Shown here piece by piece: positions 1 to 10,929 of a stretch of DNA of 40,104 nt. The notes under the pieces were generated by a model, which saw nothing but the letters and a program-made list of their open reading frames with translations, did no database searches and was not told where the DNA came from. Within the stretch, counting starts at the first letter, position 1. Every line of letters starts with the position of its first letter. Position numbers and translations under genes: made by a program. The DNA comes from Mucidula mucida (lineage: Eukaryota > Basidiomycota > Agaricomycetes > Agaricales > Physalacriaceae): assembly GCA_015501055.1 (NCBI GenBank), contig JADNYV010000313.1:1-40104 (forward strand), read 5' to 3'.

Positions 1-990
1 AGGAAGACCTTCAAATGCACTGCTTTGATATTTATTGTTCATCGATAAGTGCGCCAAGTAAGTGCGCCTATATACTTTTACCTGATCGAAACTCGAAAGA
101 AAAAGTTGAACTTCGTATGCAAAATAGAAATAGATGGTCTGTGATACGGTGCTCGTCTGTCTACCGCTGTTAGTGCGAAAGCCACATCGCCGATTTCAAC
201 TACGTGACCTTGTCTGTGGCAAGTCCGCGCTCCCAGGTCTTCGTCGCGGCTTCCATCTGGAGGCTTACTCGTCGTTCTCCGCCGCTGTTCTTTGCTGCAG
301 AACCCGGTTCTCTTTCCCAGAGCAGAAGAAAACAACGCCACCCCATCCAGCGCTGAAGACCCTTGGTATGCGCCCAGAGATCCGCCTTCCTCCTCCACGG
401 CAATTTGACTACCTGTTCGAAGGAGGCAGCGGCCGTGAGAAGCTGTCTGAATGCGAAGATGTCGCCGGCTGAAATATCCTCGGGTCGAGGCAAAGGACCC
501 AGACCTGCAGTAGCGCGTACTTGAGGTGCAGAGGCAAAGAACCAATCAGGGCACGGAGGTGAGCGGCAGGCCGATGGCGCCTGCCCAGCTCAAGGAGATT
601 GTCGTGGTAGCGAGGAAGTTGAACACGGATGGGACTCTGTGACTACAATCCTGTGGGCGTACAGGTTAGCGGGATAGCAATAGCGGACTACCATGAAACG
701 CACTCAATCGACCAGCGAAGACGCAAGGAATCTGTATCCACCTGGAAAACCACCATTTCTTTACACAGAAGCGATGATGTTTTGCTTCCCGCCAGATGTG
801 TACGACGTGCCGAAGAGCATAGACGATGAACAGCGCCAAGAAGACCGGGATGAGATATTGAGGTAGATGTAAAACTCCACAAGGCGGTAGAACCAACACG
901 AGAGGAACGATGGGTAAGTGCGTTGCGAGTCGGCGCTGCCAAAGATGTGGTTTCTGGCAAAGTACATCAAGAGCTTGTAAAGTCAACTGA
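1..990 (-). repeat. Diverged inverted copy of the downstream half of the tandem unit
   Basis: Read on the minus strand, this segment aligns with 2800-3610 and 5650-6420. Anchors are the purine-rich block rich in GCGGGGTCTGCCAGCGAAGAAC-like sequence (matching about 260-330), CTTTCGCACTAACA (about 165-178), GTTCATCGTC (about 823-832) and TCTGGCGGGAAGCA (about 783-796). Conservation is patchy and no reading frame is kept across the three copies, although each shows a hydrophobic stretch near the GTTCATCGTC anchor. I see no supportable gene here. It is best read as an older, inverted duplicate of the 3' flank of the cupin genes. Confidence 0.6.
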
Positions 991-1252
991 GACTGTAATC
1001 ACTCACATGAACGTCCGGCTACATGACTTGATCTGTTTAGCCAGGGCCACCATTTTTGCGTTCGCAACCTGTCACTATTCTGTCGCTCGAGTAGTATTAT
1101 TGCTCACGGTCGAGAGGGAAGAATTCATACATAAGAGGTGATGATTAGAGAGCGACGGCATCCCGGCTCCAACACGTGTCGTAAACACCTTGCCCTGCGA
1201 CAGTCACCATCCCCGCCAACCGTCCTACATAAACTCTGGACCCGCCCTCGTC

Positions 1253-2273
1253 ATGTCGGACCCGATAAACAGCCCTCTGCCTGTGACTGATGCCGCCAAC
1301 GTCCCGCTCCCCGATGATCCGACACCGACGCCCAGCACGTCGGCACCAACAGCTGTGGCGGACACAGCACCTAACGATGCTCGCTCGACATATGGCAGCG
1401 ATACTACGGTCACTCCCGAACTCGCTGCGCTGTCGACGATATCAGAGCCGAAACGCAAGCTGTCTGCCCCGCGTCCCAGGAGAAAGATTTCAGAGGAGGA
1501 CCAGTCGATATCAGACGTGGTCGTATTCGGGGCAGAGGGTGTCGCTAAGCGTCGTGCGTAAACGCCCCATCTACTCCCCCTGCTCCTTCTAATGCATTTC
1601 TAGGCGTCGTATTCCCCGCATCCGTGGTATCTCCAAGTCCATCCTCCCAAGGCGATTTCGCAGTCCAGCGCGCCTTGCTTGATGGCGAATTCTTCGCGTC
1701 TGGACATTTACATGTATCACACCACAAATCTGCGAAGAACAGCAAGGACAATACATATGTGCGGCGTCATCCATATTCGTTCTCTACAGCGTCTGACTCT
1801 GTCTAGATATTCTACGTCGTCGAAGGCTCTGTCACCGTTCGGATACATCAAACGCACCATACAGTCCATGCAGGCGACATGTTCCTCGTTCCACGGGGTG
1901 CGTTAGCTACCCTCTGCATTCCCCATTCATAAAAGCTCACAAGCATACAGGAAACCTCTACAGCATCGAAAACCTGGCCACCTCGCCTTCTCGATTGATA
2001 TTCTGCCAAGCACGCGAAGTTACATCCTATTCCGACTTGGACCCGCTTCGCCTCATAAAGCTGCCCAAAGCCATGACGACGTCCAAGGCGTTCATTCTCC
2101 TGGGATGGCTCGTGGAGCGGCTGCTTAAACGCTTTGCTTCATATCGCAAGCTAGGCGTGATATGGAGTCGCCGCGCGCGGTTCATGTTCCACCAGCATGT
2201 ACATGGATCGCGAGCGTATTTGCTGTTCTTTGTGCTCGGGTTCTTAGCCCGGAGTGGTGTACAGCTGCTATAG
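1253..2273 (+). CDS. Mif2/CENP-C-like cupin protein with hydrophobic tail, copy A
   Basis: Exons 1253-1553, 1604-1758, 1807-1897 and 1951-2273 give 289 aa; all three introns are GT..AG, 48-53 nt, and phases agree. Residues about 115-206 match the C-terminal cupin of Mif2/CENP-C: GEFFASGHLHV, a KNSKDNTY block, then FYVVEGSVTVRIHQT, GDMFLVPRGN, YSIEN and FCQARE. In the family this fold dimerises the inner-kinetochore protein. Residues 1-100 are Pro/Ser/Thr-rich, then basic. I do not find the CENP-C motif that binds centromeric nucleosomes, and the protein is much shorter than true Mif2, so a kinetochore role is only a guess. The tail (207-289) has two hydrophobic stretches (about 229-241 and 271-289). 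The start was chosen because ATG 1253 opens the longest clean exon; an earlier in-frame start at 1190 would add 21 residues. Confidence 0.75.
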
Positions 2274-4315
2274 CATTGCTGGGTTGCATCGTATCTGTGG
2301 GGCGGCTTTTGAAAGTCGATATGAGTTATCATAGAGGGAGCGTGGGCTCCAGAACGTGCTTTGCTTGCATAGTATGCACGTCGTGGAGACGACGACCGCT
2401 ATGCTAAGCGCCTGCGGAAAAGGACCACTCCTGCCACTATGACAGAGCCAGGACACGTTCGTCGTTTTATCCTACCACGTCTGCATTCTTTACTTTATTT
2501 CCGCAGTATTGAATATATATGGTCATATTTTTCGAATGTTGTTTCGAGGGCCTTTTCTCCGCAGGGCGCGTCTGCTCCGCTACTGGGTCGGCGACGATCT
2601 CGTCATCTCGATGCCCTCCGTCTGGTCTTTATACAATTGTAATAGAGCACGCAGTTCAGGAAGCTTCTCATCTACCTATAACGGCACGCGTTCGCCTGTC
2701 TCCTCTTTGTTCAGGGCTTCGCAGTCAGGGAGAAAATTGGCGGGAAATGTGGACATCGTTGGCATGCTCACCAGTAAGCTTCCCACTAGGCGTTGGAGAA
2801 CGTCACCTTTTATCTCCCAGTGGTGCTGGTAGTTGTCGGAAAGGAAGAGCACTATGCGCGGCTTTTGTTTTGCCCTCTACTATCGCCTGGTGGAGTTATA
2901 CTACCTCATCCCTCCGCGGCCTTTCTTATTACTGTTCATCGTCTGGCGGGAAGCAAAGACATCGCCGACGGAACCTATGGTCTGCTGCGAAGATCTATCT
3001 GGTGCCGTTCCAACCGCTTCACATGGGCGGATTATACAGGATTGTGTGTTCATCTTTCTCGATAAGCTGCCATTTCCCCTCCATGACCTGGTATTTATTC
3101 ATTTTATTGGCTGTTTGCCTCTACCTGAAGTAGACGGTTGCCTCAACCCGAGGATACCGCTGCCCATAATACCAGGTCGTGAAATTGGCGTGGAGGATCA
3201 GACGCATACCAAGGGTGGATGTGGGAATGGCGTTTGTGTTCTCTGCTTCATTGAGTGCGCCCTTCATCTGAAGGGGTGGAAGCGACAATATGGGATGCGT
3301 ACTACTTCGCATTCGGACAGGGCGCTGAGTGTTCAGATTGACTGGCTTGGAGGGGGAAGGAGGAGTGCCGTTGTTTTGTTCTTCCCCGAGAAAGAGATTC
3401 ATTCAAGGGAGCGGGGTCTGCCAGCGAAGAACTGCGGCGAGATGGAGAAGATTCGGAGGGCTGTTCGCGAGCGCGGATTTGCCACACGTAGTAGTAGTCG
3501 CTTTCGCACTAACAAAGCGGTGAAAAGACAAGGCACGTTACCGCAGACTAATCTCTTTTCATTCTACATACGATGATCAACTCTTTTTCAATCAGGTTTA
3601 TATGGGGCTAATTATTACTGAACTATAAGTATCAAAGTATTGCATTGAGAGAGTGTATTCAACGAGTCTTGGTAAATGGTCCAGGTTCTGTGAGGAGGAC
3701 GGCTTGACTAGAAATACGTTGACGCTTAATGCCGGTCGACCAAATAGCAATCCCGGATCCCTCTTCCTCTCGACCACTACGACCCATTTGTCGTGCTGGT
3801 CGATATCGTTCGCTAGCACCTCTGCAGCGCTCAGCGGACTCTGCTTTCTTTCTTTTCGTCTTCTCTGTATTGCAGCCATTTGGTTTGCATCTGCCGAGTC
3901 CTTCGATTTTGGGTATCCGCGGTCGCTGGATGCGTCGTTGGACTCCTACAGTTTGGGTATCTCAGCGCCCACTTCCCCATGCACCATAACTCCCCGGACA
4001 TGCTCTTTCCACCCGTGTTGCTCGTGTGCACCATGTAGCCCCCGCATTCCGGCGTATCCGCCTCCACCACTTCCGCACCCGCACCCAAATGACGCTTGCA
4101 GCCCGTCGTTCTCGCATTCCCTCTGTGTCGTGTTTCTGCACCCACACTTCACAGAGCTGCATCCCCTCATCCATCACTGCATCGGAATGACGTGTCATGC
4201 AGCCACCGTCGTTCTCATATGTGTCGCGTCCTCCGCAACCCCGCGACACAGAGCTCCCGCAGCCGCATCGCGCAGCCCTACCGGCACCTGCGCTCGCCTT
4301 CCTATCCCCCAGCCC
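1636..4315 (+). repeat. Tandem duplication unit A (~2.7 kb)
   Basis: Direct repeat with unit B at an offset of about 2675 bp near the cupin exons, rising to about 2820 bp after 3300 because of indels between about 2870 and 3300. It begins inside exon 2 of the cupin gene and ends where unit B begins (AGCCCATCCTCCC at 4311). The part after the cupin stop (2274-4196) carries no gene I can support: ORFs on both strands differ between units by amino-acid changes and frame breaks. It contains a hydrophobic-coding-like patch (about 2880-3000) and a GC-rich block (3960-4310). Confidence 0.85.
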
Positions 4316-4948
4316 ATCCTCCCAAGGCGATTTCGCAGTCCAGCGCGCCTTGCTTGATGGCGAATTCTTCGCCTCTGGACATCTGCATGTATCGCATCAC
4401 AAATCTGCGAAGAACAGCAAGGACAATACATATGTGCGGCGTCATCCATATTCGTTCTCTACAGCGTCTGACTCTGTCTAGATATTCTACGTCGTCGAAG
4501 GCTCTGTCACCGTCCGGATACATCAAACGCATCATACAGTCCATGCAGGCGACATGTTCCTCGTTCCACGGGGTGCGTTAGCTACCCTCTGCATATCCCG
4601 CTCATAACAGCTCACAAGCATACAGGCAACCTCTATAGCATCGAAAACCTGGCCACCGCGCCCTCCCGATTGATATTCTGCCAAGCACGCGAAGTCTCGT
4701 CCTACTCCGACTTGGACCCGCTTCGCCTCATAAAGCTGCCCAAAGCGATGACGACGTCCAAGGCGTTCATTCTCCTGGGATGGCTTGTCGAGCGGCTGCT
4801 CAAGCGCTTCGCTTCATATCGCAAGCTAGGCGTGATATGGAGTCGCCGCGCGCGGTTCATGTTCCACCAGCATGTACATGGATCGCGCGCATATTTGCTG
4901 TTTTTTGTCCTTGGGTTTTTGGCGCGGAGTGGGGTACAGCTGCTATAG
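4197..4948 (+). CDS. Mif2/CENP-C-like cupin protein, copy B with a different N-terminus
   Basis: Exons 4197-4433, 4482-4572 and 4626-4948 give 216 aa. From 4316 onward this is the duplicate of copy A; the cupin lies at about 42-133 and the same hydrophobic tail follows. The duplication begins inside exon 2 of copy A, so the 100-aa first exon is missing. An ATG at 4197, inside the duplicated flank of unit A, is in frame and would supply a Pro/Arg-rich leader of about 40 residues. Between the copies I count 31 nucleotide differences in about 177 shared codons but only two replacements (Ser to Ala and Thr to Ser), so this copy looks selected as protein and is unlikely to be a dead relic. The start is the weakest part: no transcript evidence, and splicing from copy A exon 1 would be out of phase at the obvious CAG before 4316. 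Confidence 0.6.
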
Positions 4949-7130
4949 CATTGCTGGGTGGCATCGTATCTGTGGGGCGGCTTTTGAAAGTCGATATGAG
5001 TTATCATAGATGGAGCGTGGGCTCCAGCACGTGCTTTGCTTGCATAGTATGCACGCGGTGGAGACGATGCCGCGCCGCTATGCGCCTGTCATAGAGGACT
5101 ACTCCCGCCATTATGGCAGAGCCAGGACATGTTCGTCGCCTTATCCTACCACGTCTGCATTGTTTACTTTATATCCGCAGTATTGAATATATATGTTCAT
5201 ATTCTTCGAATGTTGTTTCGAGGGCTCTTTCATAAGTACGCGTCTGCTCCGCTACTGGGTCGGCGACGATCTCGTCATCTCGATGCCCTCCGTCTGGTCT
5301 TTATACAATTGTAATAGAGCACGCAGTTCAGGAAGCTTCTCATCTACCTATAACGGCACGCGTTCGCCTGTCTCCTCTTTGTTCAGGGCTTCGCAGTCAG
5401 GGAGAAAATTGGCGGGAAATGTGGACATCGTTGGCATGCTCACCAGTAAGCTTCCCACTAGGCGTTGGACAACGACACCTTCTCTCGCGCGGTGGTGCTG
5501 GTAGTGGTTGGAAAAGAAGAGCACTATGCGCGGCTTTTGTTTTGCCCTCTACGTTGGATTTTTTCTTTAGCGCCACTATAGATTATACAGTCGACATGCC
5601 GCAGTCAGTATGATTATCATGGTATCCCTCTGCATTGGCATGTTGGACCAGGACTTTGGCGGAGACGAGGTTTTCGGTGACTCACCTCGTGGGTGGTTCT
5701 ATGGCGTTGTGGAGTGTCAATTGGACGTACTCCCTCATCCCTCCGCGGCCTCTCTTATTACTGTTCATCGTCTGGCGGGAAGCACAGGCATCGCCGGCGG
5801 AACCTCTGGTCTATGGGAAGATCTATATGGTGCCGTTTCATGGCTTTACATGTGCGGATTGTATGTTCTATCTTCCTCGCTAATTGGGCATGCTGCCATT
5901 CACCTCTGCAGCGGGCGAGGATGTTTCAGTCAAATAGCTTCTCCGCGGAGGAAGGAAGGATCTCATGCCAAGCGCTGGATGTGGGAAGGGCGTTTGTTTG
6001 CTTCTTCTTCGCTGAGAATCCTTGGAAGAGGGGTCTGCAGGGGAGAGAATGTCAGAGTTCGTCTTCATAAGGAGGCAGTCTGCATCGTAGGAGGTGGAAG
6101 CGGCAATATGGGATGCGTACTACTTCGCATTCGGACAGGGCGCTGAGTGTTCAGATTGGCTGGCTTGGAGGGGGAAGGGGGAGTGCCGTTGTTTTGTTCT
6201 TCCCCGAGAAAGAGATTCATTTAAGAGAGCGGGGTCTGCCAGCGAAGAACTGCGGCGAGATGGAGAAGATTCGGAGGGCTGTTCGCGAGCGCGGATTTGC
6301 CACACGTAGTAGTAGTCGCTTTCGCACTAACAAAGCGGTAGACAGACAAGGCACATTACCGCAGACTAATTCTCTTTTCATTATACATACGATGATCAAC
6401 TCATTTTCAATCAGATTTATATGGGGCCAATTAGGACTGAACTATAAGTATCAAAGTATTGCATTGAGAGAGCGTATTCAACGAGTGTTGGTAAATGGTC
6501 CAGGTTCTGTGAGGAGGACGGCTTGACTAGAAATACGTTGACGCTTAATACCGGTCGACCAAATAGCAATCCCGGATCCCTCTTCCTCTCGACCACTACG
6601 ACCCATTTGTCGTGCTGGTCGACATCGTTCGCTAGCACCTCTGCAGCGCTCAGCGGACTCTGCTTTCTTTCTTTTCGTCTTCTCTGTATTGCAGCCATTT
6701 GGTTTGCATCTGCCGAGTCCCCCCTCCTTCGATTTTGGGTATCCGCGGTCGCTGGATGCGTCGTTGGACTCCTACAGCTTGGGTATCTCAGCGCCCACTT
6801 CCCCATGCACCATAACTCCCCGGACATGCTCTTTCCACCCGTGTTGCTTGTGTGCACCATGTAGCCCCGCATTCCGGCGTATCCGCCTCCACCACTTCCG
6901 CACCCGCACCCAAATGACGCTTGCAGCCCGTCGTTCTCGCATTCCCTCTGTGTCGTGTTTCTGCGCCCACACTTCACAGAGCTGCATCCCATCATTCCAT
7001 CACTGCATCGGAATGACGTGTCATGCAGCCACCGTCGTTCTCATATGTGTCGCGTCCTCCGCAACCCCGCGACACAGAGCTCCCGCAGCCGCATCGCGCA
7101 GCTCTACCGGCACCTGCGCTCGCCTTCCTC
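4316..7130 (+). repeat. Tandem duplication unit B (~2.8 kb)
   Basis: Second copy of the unit, following head to tail. It ends near 7130 where the match to 4305 stops and a short CAGCCT repeat (7130-7147) begins. Blocks 3300-3610/6118-6430 and 3600-4300/6420-7125 are nearly identical. The region after the cupin stop (4949-7130) has no supportable gene. The short CAGCCT array at the far end may mark the slippage or break point. Confidence 0.85.
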
Positions 7131-7140
7131 AGCCTCAGCC

Positions 7141-7975
7141 TCAGCCTTTGCCATGCCCGTGGTGCGCAGCCACCTGCCTGCGTTGTTGCACTCCTACTTT
7201 TATGGGTATCGCAGCTGTCTGCGTTTTCCTAGGACGGTCGCGTCGGGGCCCTTACCCATACTGCATTTCCCCCGCTCCCCACTGCTACATCCCCTTCCTC
7301 TCTTCCTAATACACTTGGTTCATTTGCTAACAAGAGAGCACCACATTAAGAGTCCGAAGACCTCACTCCAGAGGAAACTTCATGCCTCCGTGGTACTAAT
7401 ACCCATTGATATACTTATCAAGTAGTCTGCAACTTTCAATAGAGGAAGATTTAACTCTCACGTCAAAATCCCGTGTGCCGAATATCTTGCCGAATGTGAT
7501 GATGATGATCGCGATCAAAGGTTTTGTTGAGCGCCACCAATTGGGATTTCGTGTACACTGTCGATTTCGCTCTATCTAAAACAGTGCTTCGGAACTTCAG
7601 GTCAAGGAGAACATCATACGATGAATATGGGCTCCTCAGTAACGGTAGCTGAGCTGTGAGCTTTAGGACTCATCTTCACTCCCATTTGAGGCTTACAACG
7701 GTCTAACATCTAGAGATCCTACATCCTTTCCCTGGTCCACATTCCCAAAATTGATGAGTGCGAAAGCATGCTCTCTGTCGCCTAGGGGTAAATGTGGACG
7801 ACGGCACAATGCGTCCGCCCCCATTGGTCGCTGATTTAGTGAGTTACCAAATTTGGACGACCACTAGTGAATGGCCGTTTGTTTTAGTCGTCAAGGCAGC
7901 GCACGACCCTTCCTGGTATAAACAGACGCTGCTCTCTTCACTTCATCCCACCACAACGATTCAACTCACACGTCT
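7141..7975. other. Intergenic stretch, no gene seen
   Basis: Between the tandem units and the zinc-finger-like gene. Open frames are short and without recognisable motifs. The last 60 bases hold the promoter of the next gene. Confidence 0.5.
7917..7923 (+). promoter_or_regulatory. TATA box for the 7976 gene
   Basis: TATAAAC lies 59 bases before the ATG at 7976, a normal distance for a fungal core promoter with a short leader. Confidence 0.5.
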
Positions 7976-8701
7976 ATGCCTGCCATGCCACGTAAATTGA
8001 CCCCTTCAGTGTGCGTCTGATTATCTTAACTGTCTCTCCGTATTAAACCGGCTCTCTAGTACTGCCCTATCGACTACGTCGGTGACCCCACCTCGCGCGC
8101 GAGCTCCGCTGCCTCGTCTCATCCGCGAGGGACCAAATGGCCTCTTCATTGTTAAACCCACCACCCCATCCAAGCAAGGCCAAAAGCGCTGCCGCGAAGA
8201 TACATCGACCGACTCAGTCTTGTATGTGCTCTATCTGTTGACCGAATTTCTTTCCTGACTTCAGTTCATTGTAGACCGCTGCTTGCAGCAAAGAAGCGGC
8301 GGACGTTGAAAGAGTCTTCCAATGCAAACATACCCGTCATCCCCGACCTCTCGTCTATCCCTGATCAAAAGACGTTCCGCTCCCACCCCCGCTTCGCCGA
8401 CTACATTGAATTGATCCCGCGCCCTGTCAGGAGTGGCCCGAGAACTGATGAGGAGCGCAAAAGGAACTTGGAAAGCGACTGGACCGTTGCTGAAATCGCT
8501 CCAGAGACAGTGCGCTGCATTGGCTGCTGGAACGACCTGGCCGTTAAGGACTACCATGCGACTCCCTGGGTCCGACATCGCGAACGATGCTCGAAGCTGA
8601 TGGCAAAATGGATGGTAAAGGAAGGGTTTGTGACGGAGGAGGCTGCGCGAGAGGCAGGAATCCAGTTTGAGGATCCAGAGCTTGAGGAAGCCACCTCATG
8701 A
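7976..8701 (+). CDS. Small C2HC zinc-finger-like protein
   Basis: Exons 7976-8010, 8060-8221 and 8275-8701 give 207 aa; introns are 49 and 53 nt with clean GT..AG ends and matching phases. The C-terminal third holds V-R-C-x2-C-W followed by PWVRHRERC, a Cys-x2-Cys ... His-x3-Cys arrangement like a C2HC zinc finger; similar blocks are common in uncharacterised basidiomycete proteins. The middle has a basic KRR-rich patch (AAKKRRTLK) and an ESDWTVAEIAPETV segment before the finger; the end is acidic. Nuclear location and DNA or protein binding are inference. The ATG at 7976 was preferred over one three codons later because it follows the TATA box at the expected spacing; either is possible. Confidence 0.7.
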
Positions 8702-9242
8702 GATGTAGACTATTATTTACTCTGTTTCCTTTTGTACTTGGATCATTAGTGATTGCACGACACGTAGCCAATGCCATTTGAACCCCCCGTAAGACCTGCC
8801 GCCTCTATGGTGACTCTGAGGATTGTTTGGCGTGCCATCATCTCTTTAACGACGCGCTGAGGTCAAGAAATGTGAGGGATCATCGGGGCGAGCTGTCGCT
8901 TCCTTGCCTGCGCTCTAGTAGAACAACGCCATAGAGGTCGAGGGTAGCCTGATGGTCAAGTAGACTATGGTGGTGGCGGCATATGAACCATGGACTTGGA
9001 GGCGACTCAGCACCCAGTGAGATTAGCGGCTCCAGAGAATTAACTGGATTTTCGGGACCATCAGAACAAGACGAAAGCAATGCTATGATCGGCAGGTCCA
9101 TATATGGTGAGAGTAATTTTCCAGGCAGAGGAAGCGCTCAGAGGGAGACGACATCACGATGATAGACCCAAGGCAAGTTCTGTCGGCGGCTTCCGCACTC
9201 CAAATAGTCGTTATATACGTCAGTAAGATTACAATACACTGC
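8702..9242. other. Intergenic stretch, no gene seen
   Basis: Lies between the zinc-finger-like gene and the 3' end of an F-box pseudogene. Only short unsupported frames on either strand. Confidence 0.5.
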
Positions 9243-10929
9243 TCAAAATACATTTCTGTAAAAGGTCTGGATCACCATGCCCTTACTTGTAAATGCCTTG
9301 AACAGGGCTGTGTGTTCGTCCTTCTCGATACGATCATTGGCCTGCTCTGTCTGTACTTCAATGTCCACTTCTCTAAGTGTGGCGATGCCACACTTCTTCG
9401 CTGTGGCTGCAAAACGCGACCTGATCAGCCGTTTCACCGCCTTCAACTGCTGTGGACAAATGGAAATCCTGAGGACCGTCAGCGCTGGCAGCGGATGATC
9501 TGAGGCACCCTTGGGCTTTGTAGAAAGGAACTTCAGGATCCGCATTGGAATGGGTGAACCGCATCCTTTGCCATCAGCGAGCAAGTTGAGTTGTAGGGTT
9601 GCAAGCTTGTTCTGAGCCGTAAGCGGTTCTACAAGGCATTGTTCGTCGACCAGGCATCAACGAAATGCAAGCTCCGTCAACATACAACCAGACCGCTGAA
9701 GAAATGAGACGTTATTTGGACGGGGCCAGACCTGGTCGAAGCCCCCGAAAGAGAGGGATCGGAGGGCGGGCAGTGTCAGATGTCCGAAGATCTCATCGTT
9801 TTCCGCCTCTGTGACATAAGAAAGGTAGAGCGTTGAAAGGAGCGTATGGGTGACGGCACAGCGGGTCCCGACAGAACGAGTAACGGAAATCCGAGTAACT
9901 TTTAGGGTCTCAAGCAGCGGCGCGCGATCTAAGAGATTCAATAATGCTGCGATAGATATGGGGTCACTATTCTGCGAAAGATGAAAGCTGCGCAGGCAAT
10001 GGCCTGCAGTCGGTACATCAATGAACCACCTTCCATGATCGCACTTCTAGTACTTCGACGTTCGGTATGGCGGACAAAAACTTGCGCTCAAACACTTCGT
10101 CGAAGGCCATGATACGAGCGGTATGAACTCGATCTGCACGGGGAATTTCGAGATCCTTCATGACCGACCTGAACTCTGGAGTGCTGTATTGTGGACAGTA
10201 GACGTCGAGGGAAATGCTGTTTGCTCGTGGGAACACACGAACGAATGTCTGTAGCGAGGAGATTGCGTCGTCGGGATTGCCGATGCTACCGCGTGCATTG
10301 AAATGTAAGAGTATTTGTAAGGGGAGAGAAGACGTTTGGTGTAGGGTCTTCTCCAAAGCTTTCCAGTAGGCGGCCCGCTCTTGAGGCGACCCGGTGATCA
10401 TGGGATGGGCAAATGAGTCTTCTTCTTCCTCGTCGTCGTCAAAGTCCTCGCCTGAACCAATCAAAGGGATCGTAGTCCACAGCCGAGGATCAGCCAGAGC
10501 TGTAGCGCGCCACCGACGGCAGACCTGAAGGATAAGACTGTGGGTCCTGTAAGAAGCAACGATCTCTCTGAAGACGGTTCTCTGCCTGGATTGGGAAAGG
10601 GCAATGTAATGAAGCAAAATCTCGCTCAGGACCTCTCCTGGAAGAGCGCGGACTGGGGAACGGGTAAGAAGGGATTTATGAGTCTCGATGGAGGAGCGTA
10701 GACGCGTCTGTTCGGCGACTGCCTCCGAAATGAGCCGTTCAACGGCTGCTGGATCATCCTGTAGGCGTCGTTGGCGCGATTCGAGTACGGAGAGATTCGT
10801 CTCCAACAAACAAAGCGCCTTTTCATCCACCACTTGTGACTCGGCGATTTTTTGCATCGTTTGATGGTCACAAAGAAAGTTGGCGGGCACGACGTCCGTG
10901 ATGCGAGACGCATTGAGGTGAGGGTTCAT
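9243..10929 (-). pseudogene. Degenerate F-box/leucine-rich protein gene
   Basis: Diverged paralogue of the intact 573-aa gene at 28302-30023. It starts at 10929 with the same RITDVVPANFLCD opening, a coiled coil of about 60 residues and an F-box (SPVRALPGEVLSEILLHYIAL ... VCRRWRATALADPRLWTT). At about 10025-10040 a single-base indel shifts the frame: the first frame stops at 10018 while homology continues in the next (PTAGHCLRSFHL). A second break is an in-frame TGA near 9654-9656, after AFR, where the paralogue has Arg; homology resumes with TAQNKLATLQLN to a stop at 9243. An acidic insert (DDDEEEED) is unique to this copy. The two lesions make a full product unlikely; an N-terminal 303-aa F-box fragment could still be made. 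Confidence 0.8.

Noticed and set aside
2833..3576. 247-codon plus-strand ORF after cupin copy A, partly hydrophobic
   Set aside because: Unit B breaks the frame with indels and the inverted copy keeps no common frame; the similarity is at DNA level only.
3653..4357. 234-codon plus-strand ORF overlapping the unit A/B junction
   Set aside because: It runs through the duplication junction and reads the cupin exon in the wrong frame; low-complexity Ser/Pro/His content.
6417..6995. 192-codon minus-strand ORF in unit B, and its shorter partner at 3598-3879 in unit A
   Set aside because: Most of the few differences between units change the amino acid (Ile/Val, Ala/Val, Arg/Thr, Thr/Ala), and the upstream part is broken by an indel in unit A. 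This is opposite to the silent pattern of the real gene in the same units.
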